Assembly: GCA_030607765.1 (NCBI GenBank)
Contig: JAUWJJ010000062.1
Coordinates: 1 to 6,786 of the forward strand
DNA length: 6,786 nt
Direction of reading: 5' to 3'
From: Candidatus Aerophobota bacterium
Lineage (GTDB): Bacteria > Aerophobota > Aerophobia > Aerophobales > B3-G15
In this document: piece after piece, positions 1 through 5,429 of the stretch
How the letters are laid out: every line of letters begins with the position of its first letter
Position numbering within the stretch: position 1 is the first letter of the stretch
Notes under the pieces: model-generated
What the model was told of the DNA's origin: nothing
Database searches by the model: none
What the model saw: the letters and a program-made list of their open reading frames with translations, nothing else
Made by a program: the position numbers and the translations under genes

Positions 1-42
1 ATTTCCTTTTCCACTTTTTTGTCCTTCGCAAAATAGACCAAT

Positions 43-117
43 TGGTGCGGGGTGATGGGTTCGAACCAACGACCTCTTGCTTGTAAGGCAAGCGCTCTCC
101 CGCTGAGCTAACCCCGC
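43..117 (-). tRNA. tRNA-Val (anticodon UAC), CCA encoded
   Basis: The minus strand folds as a cloverleaf. The 7-bp acceptor stem is GCGGGGT/ACCCCGC, the D arm is GCTC/GAGC, and the anticodon arm is CTTGC-CTTACAA-GCAAG with anticodon TAC, which reads valine GUA and related codons. The T loop is TTCGAAC and an ACCA tail is encoded. One blemish is a T-T mismatch at the second pair of the T stem (GTTGG/CCATC). It is the last of three tRNA genes transcribed right to left, only 4 nt after its upstream neighbour. I see no U-run terminator in the 42 bases left of it, so the operon may continue beyond the window. Confidence 0.95.
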
Positions 118-121
118 TGAG

Positions 122-193
122 TGCCCCCAGGGGTAGTTGAACCCCCATCTCTGGGATTAAAACCCAGTGTCCTATCCGTTAGACTATGGGGAC
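122..193 (-). tRNA. tRNA-like gene with anticodon UUA (candidate ochre suppressor, Glu/Gln-like body)
   Basis: The acceptor stem is GTCCCCA/TGGGGGC with one G-U pair. The D arm GTCTAACGGATAGGAC keeps A14, G18G19 and A21 and resembles glutamate tRNAs. The anticodon stem CTGGG/CCCAG is perfect around the 7-nt loop TTTTAAT, placing TTA at 158-160. That anticodon pairs with the stop codon UAA. The loop is one base away from the usual glutamine loop TTTTGAT. Shifting the register to read TTT for lysine destroys the stem. Oddities: the nearly universal G53-C61 pair is G-A here (GGGGG-TTCAACT-ACCCC), and no CCA is encoded (the 3' bases are CTCA). A functional suppressor, a dying Glu/Gln tRNA and a sequence error are all possible. 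The tRNA fold is clear; its decoding role is inference. Confidence 0.75.
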
Positions 194-228
194 ATATACA
201 GTTTTAAAAATCATTGAAGTTTCAAACC

Positions 229-304
229 TGGGGAGCCGTGCAGGGCTCGAACCTGCGACCCTCGCCTTAAAAGGGCGATGCTCTACCAACTGAGCTAACG
301 GCCC
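229..304 (-). tRNA. tRNA-Lys (anticodon UUU), CCA encoded
   Basis: The minus strand folds with acceptor GGGCCGT/ACGGCTC (one G-U pair), D arm GCTC/GAGC, anticodon arm TCGCC-CTTTTAA-GGCGA with anticodon TTT, and T arm GCAGG-TTCGAGC-CCTGC. CCA is encoded. The discriminator base is C, whereas bacterial lysine tRNAs usually carry A. It is the first gene of the three-tRNA operon, about 10 nt downstream of the predicted transcription start. Confidence 0.95.
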
Positions 305-319
305 ATCAATAAGAATATT

Positions 320-522
320 TTATCTTAGCATTTTTTTAATACCTGTCAACCCAACTTCCTCCAGTTTCAGGAAAACTTTCAGGGCTGCCCTTTCTTCGGT
401 GTTTTCCAAAAAGGTAAGCGGCGATCAAGGAGAGTTCTAACGTCTAAGTTCTCCTCAGACAAAAAACGTCCTTTTCTCTCATTCTCAAAATCTTTAACAA
501 AACTTAATATGAGGAGGAAATT
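320..522 (-). pseudogene. Broken reading frame of unknown family, one-base frameshift at a homopolymer
   Basis: Two minus-strand frames join into one convincing peptide if a single T is added to the T5 run at 408-412 (A5 on plus). The upstream part reads ...DFENERKGRFLSEENLDVRT..., and the downstream part reads ...FLENTEERAALKVFLKLEEV... and ends LTGIKKMLR at a TAA (320-322). The joined piece is about 67 codons with a charged, helix-like composition. Its left end is a TGA at 523-525, so no start is visible and it would be a C-terminal remnant. I do not recognise the family; the RFLSEE stretch recalls the linker of tyrosine recombinases, but the following residues do not fit. The homopolymer site makes either a sequencing indel or a real frameshift possible. 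Confidence 0.35.
322..349 (-). promoter_or_regulatory. Sigma70-type promoter of the tRNA operon
   Basis: On the minus strand a perfect -35 box TTGACA (344-349) is followed after 16 nt by TAAGAT (322-327). Predicted transcription would start near 315, just ahead of tRNA-Lys. The boxes lie inside the last codons of a short upstream reading frame (320-522). Confidence 0.75.
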
Positions 523-647
523 TCACAGATTATATTTTTGAGAGATTAGAAAGGGATAAACCAAGGAAAGTAAAATTGCACAACCTCTTTACCCGAACCT
601 TTATGAAATTTACGGTGGGAATTGCAAAAGCGCACAGTGTGTGTCTT

Positions 648-1214
648 TTATCCAAATGCAGTTTTTCGACGTCTATCAGGATCATCAAAGATGATCTCTT
701 TTACATTAAAATGTTCTGGATCGTAGTCTTCATATTCCTCCTGGAATTCACTTTCACCATGGCATATCTCTTCATACCCCCAGATACCCCCGCAATCCTC
801 AGGTGGACAAGCTCGTTTTCCACTAATACATCTTGGATAATTGACATTACTTTCTCGGGGCAAAATCTTTTCTAATTCCACAGCATGTTCCCAATTATCA
901 CCAAAATCATAGGTATAATCTGCTGATCGATTCTCCATCGAAAAATAATCAGCTATTTTTTGTTTCCATCCTGAAAAAATCTCTTCACCAAAATCACCAT
1001 CTGGAATTCCTATATTCACCTTTAACCCACTTGAAGGATTGAGCATTTCGAACTCATGAAGATGGCAATCTGACCAACCCATTGCATCTTGAATAGCGAC
1101 ATGTAGATCCCAAAATGTATAAGTTTCTGGAACTTGAATACATCGCCAAACCGGTGGTTTAATATCCTTCAGTGTAACTTTAATTTGATACACTTTTGTA
1201 AATTTCTTTCTCAT
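648..1214 (-). CDS. PRiA4_ORF3-like protein (plasmid pRiA4b ORF-3 family)
   Basis: This is a 188-residue protein whose whole length matches the pRiA4b ORF-3-like family, a small soluble domain common in bacteria and on plasmids with no settled biochemical role. Visible family signatures are the N-terminal strand ending IKPPVWRCIQVP (about 18-29), the helix LHVAIQDAMGWSDCHLHEFE (37-56), YDFGDNWEH (102-110), the Cys/Gly-rich block CISGKRACPPEDCGGIWGYE (129-148) and a late DPEHFN motif (165-170). The ATG is preceded at 7 nt by a full AGGAGG (1222-1227), so the start is well supported. It lies 125 nt downstream of the HU gene on the same strand and could share its transcript. It ends in TAA; the frame then stays open for 33 more codons to another TAA. 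Confidence 0.9.
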   Translation of the reverse strand: MRKKFTKVYQIKVTLKDIKPPVWRCIQVPETYTFWDLHVAIQDAMGWSDCHLHEFEMLNPSSGLKVNIGIPDGDFGEEIFSGWKQKIADYFSMENRSADYTYDFGDNWEHAVELEKILPRESNVNYPRCISGKRACPPEDCGGIWGYEEICHGESEFQEEYEDYDPEHFNVKEIIFDDPDRRRKTAFG

Positions 1215-1221
1215 CTCAATT

Positions 1222-1227
1222 CCTCCT
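1222..1227 (-). promoter_or_regulatory. Shine-Dalgarno of the PRiA4_ORF3-like gene
   Basis: AGGAGG on the minus strand lies 7 nt before the ATG. It is the strongest well-spaced ribosome binding site in the window and fixes the start at 1214. Confidence 0.8.
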
Positions 1228-1339
1228 TAATTATATTAATCATTTGGTCTTCTTAAATCCGCCTTTAATGAACAGGGCCATTCTGTAAGCATTTTTGATA
1301 AGAGATGGTCTATCCAGTGCAAAAATTATAGAACTATAC

Positions 1340-1576
1340 TTACTTGGGAACTTTCTTTGCTTGTATTTGTATCTCCTCCCCCGTTTGGGGATTCCTTCCC
1401 CTTCTTGCTTTTCTCTGCATTACTTGGAAAGTACCAAAACCTACCAAGGTAACTCTCCCATCTTTAGATAAAGTGTTTTTAATAATTTCTGTAGTAGCAT
1501 CAATACTACTGCCAACTTTCTTTTTAGTTAGGCCTGTTCCCTTGCTTACTTCATTTACTAATTCTCTTTTGTTCAC
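1340..1576 (-). CDS. HU/IHF-family DNA-binding protein, C-terminally short
   Basis: The protein is a nucleoid DNA-bending protein of the HU family, which works as a dimer. The N-terminal helices (MNKRELVNEVSKGTGLTKKK), the core VTLVGFGTFQV (42-52) and the DNA-embracing arm ARRGRNPQTGEEIQI (57-71) with the intercalating proline of RNP (61-63) are all present. At 78 residues it is about 12 short of the usual 90. It stops right after KKVPK, where family members continue with F.PGK.LK.AV, so the last helix, which packs on the dimer body, is missing. Neither other frame downstream restores that ending. The start is GTG, chosen because MNKREL matches the family N-terminus and an in-frame stop lies just upstream. 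The ribosome site is weak and purine-rich. It may be a functional short variant or a recently truncated gene. Confidence 0.9.
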   Translation of the reverse strand: MNKRELVNEVSKGTGLTKKKVGSSIDATTEIIKNTLSKDGRVTLVGFGTFQVMQRKARRGRNPQTGEEIQIQAKKVPK

Positions 1577-1626
1577 CTTTTTCTTCTTTTAATGTATTTT
1601 TTGAATTATTAATGATCTATATATCA

Positions 1627-1654
1627 AATATATTATTTTTTTCTGTTATGTCAA
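1627..1654 (-). promoter_or_regulatory. Promoter of the HU gene
   Basis: On the minus strand TTGACA (1649-1654) is followed after 16 nt by TATATT (1627-1632). Transcription would start near 1620 and give a leader of about 45 nt before the GTG of the HU gene. Confidence 0.65.
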
Positions 1655-1727
1655 TTTTTTCAGTATTGATGCTGGATATGTTAGGGAATGAGATTGCCTG
1701 CGGGGAAACTTAGATACCAGTAAACTA

Positions 1728-1758
1728 AATATAGCAAATATGAAAAAAGGATTGTCAA
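1728..1758 (-). promoter_or_regulatory. Orphan minus-strand promoter box, near-copy of the antitoxin promoter at 6351-6380
   Basis: TTGACA (1753-1758) and an extended -10 element TGCTATATT (-10 hexamer 1728-1733) are separated by 19 nt, slightly long. The 15 bases at 1726-1740 are identical to 6349-6363, where the same arrangement precedes a ribbon-helix-helix antitoxin fragment. Here no such gene follows; the next minus-strand gene is HU, which has its own promoter. It may be the remains of a lost toxin-antitoxin cassette. Confidence 0.45.
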
Positions 1759-1776
1759 GTCCTATCTAACCTTAAC

Positions 1777-1892
1777 TTTAATGTCATTTGGCAAGTTGAT
1801 TATTGAACTTTTTGGTTCTTTCAGATTTGCTGAAAATCATAGCATTACTATTGACATTAAAGAGCTTATGTGTTATTATTAGATTGCCAAAT
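1777..1892. repeat. Two interleaved inverted repeats flanking the AbiE-like promoter (putative operators)
   Basis: TTTAATGTCA at 1777-1786 recurs inverted as TGACATTAAA at 1852-1861, overlapping the -35 box. ATTTGGCAA at 1786-1794 recurs inverted as TTGCCAAAT at 1884-1892, at the predicted transcription start. The left arms touch each other, while the right arms sit on the promoter. AbiEi antitoxins are known to bind inverted repeats in their own promoter and repress it, so these are natural candidate operators. That role is inference. Confidence 0.45.
1851..1879 (+). promoter_or_regulatory. Strong sigma70-type promoter of the AbiE-like pair
   Basis: TTGACA (1851-1856), an ideal 17-nt spacer and TATTAT (1874-1879) point to a start near 1886. 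AAGGTG at 1901-1906 is the ribosome binding site for the ATG at 1911. Confidence 0.8.
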
Positions 1893-1910
1893 AATATAAA
1901 AAGGTGAAAA

Positions 1911-2606
1911 ATGCAATACCTACAAAATTTTTATAAGAAATTGAAAAGATGGAAGGGAAGTTTAGTAAAGGTTGAGTTTCTGAAACAGCAACATGCAAAG
2001 GAATACTTGAATAAATTGGCAAGAGCTGGCTTAATCGAGAGGATAAGTTGGGGATGGTACTGGATTCCTATAAAGATAAAAGATGAATTAGATTTTTTAG
2101 CTAAGGACAAAAACTTTAAGATAATAGCATCACAAACAGCAGCATCTTTTTGGAATGCTGATTTTGTGCATAGAGATTTTTACATTGTAAAAGTTACTAA
2201 TAAATCTTTCGCTAAAGCATTAGGGGAATTTAGCAAAAAGAAGGATTTAAAAATCAAAGTAAAATATGCGAAAGATAAGATAGATTATGTAAGGATAGGA
2301 AAGTTAAATATTGAGAAGATTGAGGATAGCATTATAGATTGCATACAGAATTGGGCGTTTATCGATGCCTTCGCTACTTTGTATACTGATAAGAAAAAGA
2401 TTGATTTTGAAAGTTTGAAAAAGGACTATTGGAAGAGAATGCCTAAAAGTTCTGTAAGAGTTGGCCAGGTTTTAGGCTACGGCTGTTATAGATTAAATAA
2501 ATTAGCTCAAGAGAAATTGTTTCCTGTAAGAAAGGCGAGCTTAGAGGACAGGTTCGTAAGAGAAGAGGTTGACGAAGCGATAGAGAAGGTAGCTAAATAT
2601 GACTAA
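1911..2606 (+). CDS. AbiEi-like antitoxin (type IV toxin-antitoxin system), transcriptional repressor
   Basis: The 231-residue protein has the AbiEi layout. An N-terminal winged helix-turn-helix (about 1-55) contains EYLNKLARAGLIERISWGWY (31-50), the classic recognition helix and wing of this family. A longer C-terminal domain follows, with FKIIASQTAASFW (69-81) and the helical stretch IEKIEDSIIDCIQN (134-147). In the family the first domain binds the operon's own promoter and the second counteracts the partner toxin, usually without stable complex formation. Its stop overlaps the start of the next gene by 8 nt (ATGACTAA), the tight coupling expected of an antitoxin-toxin pair. A consensus promoter and flanking inverted repeats lie just upstream. 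The gene appears intact. The family call is firm; autoregulation is inferred. Confidence 0.8.
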   Translation: MQYLQNFYKKLKRWKGSLVKVEFLKQQHAKEYLNKLARAGLIERISWGWYWIPIKIKDELDFLAKDKNFKIIASQTAASFWNADFVHRDFYIVKVTNKSFAKALGEFSKKKDLKIKVKYAKDKIDYVRIGKLNIEKIEDSIIDCIQNWAFIDAFATLYTDKKKIDFESLKKDYWKRMPKSSVRVGQVLGYGCYRLNKLAQEKLFPVRKASLEDRFVREEVDEAIEKVAKYD

Positions 2607-3258
2607 ACATATTAGAATAATGCAGGAGAGAGAAAAAGAGATAGCAAAGTTGATAGAGTTTGCTTCGGATAAATCCACTCAATTTGAGAATCCGAAGCTT
2701 GTTATAATTGGAGGTTATGCTTTGAGAGCTTTTGTGCCTCTTTCAAGATATACAAGAGATTGTGATTTTGTTTTAAAGAAAGAGGATGGATGGAATCTTG
2801 ATAGAATAAAAAAGTGGCTATCAAAATACTTGACCATAGTTAACTTGGAAAAATACAAGGATTACGGATTTATGAGGTGCATCAAGCCTGTAGAAATAGG
2901 TGGTAGAATTGTTAAGGTTTCTCTTGATTTTATGGAAGGAAAAGTAGTTGGTAGAAAAGAAAAGGAACAAGTATTTATTGATGAAAACTTTCTTAATGAG
3001 AGCAATAAAACAAAGATTGAAATAACCGGAAAGAACTTTATAATTTATGTTCCAAGTTATAGGGATTATTTCATTTTAAAAGTTGTAAGTGGTAGAAGGA
3101 GCGATATAAAAGATATAGCTACATTGGTTTGGCAAAGAGGGATTCCGGAAGATGTGAAAAATCGAGCGAGAAAGATACTGCCACATCCTGTTTTCACAGC
3201 TCTTATAATAAGGATGAAAACATACCTTTTGTTTTTTTTGAATAATCCAAAGGGCTGA
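2599..3258 (+). CDS. AbiEii-like nucleotidyltransferase toxin, C-terminus probably cut
   Basis: The protein (219 residues) is a minimal nucleotidyltransferase of the AbiEii/AbiGii type, which modifies target RNA or protein with a nucleotide and arrests growth. It shows IIGGYALRAF (36-45), the nucleotide-binding GG turn; TRDCDFVL (52-59), with the metal-binding DxD pair D54 and D56; SLDFMEG (108-114), with a likely third carboxylate D110; and the family's helix YFILKVVSGRRSDIKDIATL (157-176). The start overlaps the antitoxin gene. The last residues, FFLNNPKG, look like the beginning of a C-terminal helix and then stop at TGA, where relatives usually run on for several residues. The 3' 56 bp overlap a convergent SIR2-like frame, so the end may mark a DNA junction. 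The active site is complete, so activity is possible. Confidence 0.78.
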   Translation: MTKHIRIMQEREKEIAKLIEFASDKSTQFENPKLVIIGGYALRAFVPLSRYTRDCDFVLKKEDGWNLDRIKKWLSKYLTIVNLEKYKDYGFMRCIKPVEIGGRIVKVSLDFMEGKVVGRKEKEQVFIDENFLNESNKTKIEITGKNFIIYVPSYRDYFILKVVSGRRSDIKDIATLVWQRGIPEDVKNRARKILPHPVFTALIIRMKTYLLFFLNNPKG

Positions 3259-3952
3259 TTCTAAGCAAGTTAAATACATCTTGTTTATTCATTGCGAGCA
3301 TTCCCGGTTTCCAGATCCCTCTTGGCACATTTTCCTCGATTGTGAAACCGCAACACAACTTCACTTCCTTTTTAACATCCTCACTCCCGCAGTAACTTTC
3401 AATAATCAGATCATAATTTGTAGTAAATATCCATAGCTCATCGCCGATTACTCCATAGAGAGAATTAAAGGCTTGATTATACTTTTCTAATACAGCGCAT
3501 CTTTGGAACTCCATACATCTGTCCTGTATATACCTTTTTATTATCCCAATCAATCTCCTACTCTTCTCTTCAATCTTAGACTTACCTTCCTTCCGAAAAG
3601 AACGCAGCACTGAGCAAACCTGCAATCTCGTATCATAACCCCCTATTCTCAAATCTTTTTGAGAAAGCACTTCACTAATTAATCTTTCAATGGTTTCAGC
3701 ATAAAAGTCCAGATCTGAACTAATAAGCATATTTAGAAAATCCAACACCCATTCTAGATCCTTTTCCCTGCTTTTAGGAGGGACCATATCTCTGGTAAAA
3801 TGCCAGAAACTCCCAAGATCCTGAAATTCACTTCTCCCAATCCCCTTATTATTAAAGTCAGCTACAAATTCCTTCATATCTGGTATGCCAAAAGGTTTAG
3901 AGGCACCTGCTCCTACAAATACAATAATCTTTTTCTTTAGACGCTTTAACAT
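3203..3952 (-). CDS. SIR2-like protein, C-terminally truncated
   Basis: The 249-residue frame carries both hallmarks of the SIR2-like fold that binds NAD. VFVGAGASKPFGIPDMKEF (11-29) is the glycine-rich nucleotide loop, and FTTNYDLIIE (176-185) holds the conserved Asn and Asp. Proteins of this type occur alone or fused to effectors in many anti-phage systems, where they destroy NAD. Relatives continue with a LHGS.(D/N)W motif bearing the catalytic His. Here the matching place reads NLLRISPLDYSKKTKG (228-243) with no His, and the protein ends six residues later, well short of the usual 300-450. The stop lies inside the convergent toxin gene. Start: the ATG at 3952 follows a modest AAAGAGAG site. 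It is probably a remnant and likely not catalytic. Confidence 0.65.
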   Translation of the reverse strand: MLKRLKKKIIVFVGAGASKPFGIPDMKEFVADFNNKGIGRSEFQDLGSFWHFTRDMVPPKSREKDLEWVLDFLNMLISSDLDFYAETIERLISEVLSQKDLRIGGYDTRLQVCSVLRSFRKEGKSKIEEKSRRLIGIIKRYIQDRCMEFQRCAVLEKYNQAFNSLYGVIGDELWIFTTNYDLIIESYCGSEDVKKEVKLCCGFTIEENVPRGIWKPGMLAMNKQDVFNLLRISPLDYSKKTKGMFSSLL

Positions 3953-4105
3953 TTTACTCTCTTTAGTTTAATCATAGAATTAGTGCGATATAAAAGAGAT
4001 AACTGAACACGTGGTTAATCTCAAGCAGTCATTTTTTATCAATAAAAGTCAGATCATACATATCTTAACAAATTTTTCTGGTTAACTCAAAATCGCAGAT
4101 CCTAC

Positions 4106-4127
4106 CCTGTCACAAGTTGAGGACAGG
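4106..4127. repeat. Small inverted repeat CCTGTC/GACAGG
   Basis: CCTGTC (4106-4111) pairs with GACAGG (4122-4127) over a 10-nt loop in the gap between the SIR2-like and nitroreductase remnants. No T run follows on either strand, so I do not call it a terminator. The rest of 3953-4166 shows no gene or convincing promoter. Confidence 0.3.
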
Positions 4128-4166
4128 TTCTGCTCAGCTTTTCTGGGAAGCATAAAAAGTTACAAG

Positions 4167-4481
4167 TTAACATGATGGTCTAACGTTATTCACTATGCAC
4201 AAGGGAGCATCTGCAATGAACATCTGCCCCAGACATGCTTTGGCTAAGGAATTTTGTAAATCTCCCTTTAAGATTAGATCTATGGTGTAATTGGCTGGGT
4301 TGTAATGATATACCCCTGGCTCAAGGGACATTTTCCCCTTAATTGCAGGGAGAGGAAGCTGAATACTCCTTCCCTCTGCTCCTGCTTCGTCTAAAAAAAT
4401 ATTGAATGTCATCATTGTCCATCCTGATATACCAATCATTATAAGATTTATCGTCAAAGGCTTTAAACTCATATTAAACAT
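4167..4481 (-). pseudogene. SagB/ThcOx-type nitroreductase remnant with internal deletion and lost 3' half
   Basis: The family is an FMN-dependent oxidoreductase of about 200 residues or more that oxidises azolines in peptide maturation or acts on unknown substrates. This 104-residue frame begins with a hydrophobic segment (about 10-30, possible membrane anchor or leader). Then IQLPLPAIKGKMSLE (40-54) matches the family's opening motif, which normally leads into an RRSVR helix. Instead the frame jumps directly to PGVYHYNPANYTIDLILKGD (55-74), which belongs some 60 residues further on. The following LAKACLGQMFIADAPLCIV (79-97) also fits the family. After that the text is unrelated (NNVRPSC) and stops, so the flavin-binding C-terminal half is gone. 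The fusion at MSLE/PGVY is in frame, as in a clean deletion. It cannot be an active enzyme as it stands. Confidence 0.7.
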
Positions 4482-4668
4482 CTCTAAAGTATAAATTATA
4501 TAGAATTAAATAAATTTTCCTCCTTGGTACTGCAAGGTAACATAATAAAGCCTAAGAAAAAATTATTATTAAAACTATAATTTGAAGAGAAAAATTCCAT
4601 CTATGGGAGCTCATTTTCGATTTAGATGAACGGGCCTTTGTTATTTTAGCAAATATTTACAAAAAGTT

Positions 4669-5397
4669 CTAATTCTTCAAAATTTCCTGAAGGCGAAGAG
4701 CATTGAATACTGCATAGGCATTATAATCATTATTAAAGTAAATATATACCCTTTTGACCTGCTGATGAGAAAAATCTTTTATTATTTTTGTCCACTTTAA
4801 AAGCTCTTCCTCTGAATAAGATGAACCATAGAGAATCTCTTTTCCATGAAACCTGATGTAACTAACTGATGAGGTTATCTCAACAAGTTCAGGAAAATCT
4901 GGCATACTTACAATGCAGTAAGCTATACCATATTTTTTTAAAAGGAGGAAGGTCTCGGGTATGAGCCAGCTTTTATTTCTAAATTCTACTGCCTGATCCA
5001 GATCTTGGGGTAGTTGCTGGAAAAAACTTTCCAGAAGATTTAAGTTACACTTCAAAGAAGGAGAAAGTTGATAAAGAATAGCTTCCAGATTATCTTTGAG
5101 AGGAGATACTCGCTCCATAAACCTCTCAATATCCCCTTTTATATCCCTTAGTTTTTTAAAGTGGGTTATTCTGCGCCACATTTTCAGGGTAAACTTGAAA
5201 TCAGAAGGAACTTTTTTAGCCCAACCTTTAACCACATTTGGAAAAGGAAGTCTATAAAAAGATGAATTTACTTCCACACTTTTAAAAAATTTAGTGTAAT
5301 GGTTAAACCACTTACTCTTGTCCAGATCATCAGGATAGAATTTTCCTCACCAGTGTTCATACCACCATCCAGATGTTCCAATTATTACCTCAAACAT
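4669..5397 (-). pseudogene. DUF72 (YecE-like) protein gene with an in-frame UGA at codon 17
   Basis: Read from the ATG at 5397, the frame gives MFEVIIGTSGWWYEHW, then TGA at 5347-5349, then GKFYPDDLDKSKWFNHYTKF and onward without another stop to TAG. The total is 242 codons, the normal length of DUF72 proteins (TIM-barrel fold, function unsettled). The family's first motif GTSGW.Y..W.G.FYP spans the stop, with only its variable position replaced, usually a basic residue. Further motifs are VEVNSSFYRLP (41-51), AVEFRNKSW (about 131-139), SYIRFHG and VYIYFNNDYNAYAVFNA near the end. A downstream GTG at 5277 could start a 202-residue protein, but it lacks the first barrel strand and has no good ribosome site. 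A single CGA or AGA to TGA change, recoding, or a sequence error would explain it. It lies 32 nt after another broken frame on the same strand. Confidence 0.85.
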
Positions 5398-5429
5398 TTG
5401 ATAATTTGATCCTTTCAGAAAACTCTGGT

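Noticed and set aside
122..193. Reading the middle tRNA as lysine (anticodon TTT)
   Set aside because: Moving the loop by one base abolishes the 5-bp anticodon stem, while the TTA register gives a perfect stem and a normal loop.
576..875. Plus-strand 99-codon frame opposite the PRiA4_ORF3-like gene
   Set aside because: It lies largely antisense to a well-supported gene, has no ribosome binding site and shows no family motif.
1325..1342. TATAG/CTATA followed by ATTTTT on the minus strand as an HU terminator
   Set aside because: The stem is only five AT-rich pairs with a 2-nt loop; too weak to support.
1344..1592. Plus-strand 82-codon frame opposite HU
   Set aside because: It is the antisense shadow of the HU coding sequence.
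3076..3279. Minus-strand 67-codon frame over the toxin 3' end
   Set aside because: It is the shadow of the toxin and SIR2-like frames, with no start signal and no recognisable motif.
4510..4530. AAGGAGG on the minus strand at about 4518-4524 as the start signal of the nitroreductase remnant
   Set aside because: It lies more than 35 nt from the ATG, and no start codon follows at normal spacing; it may be a leftover from the original gene start.
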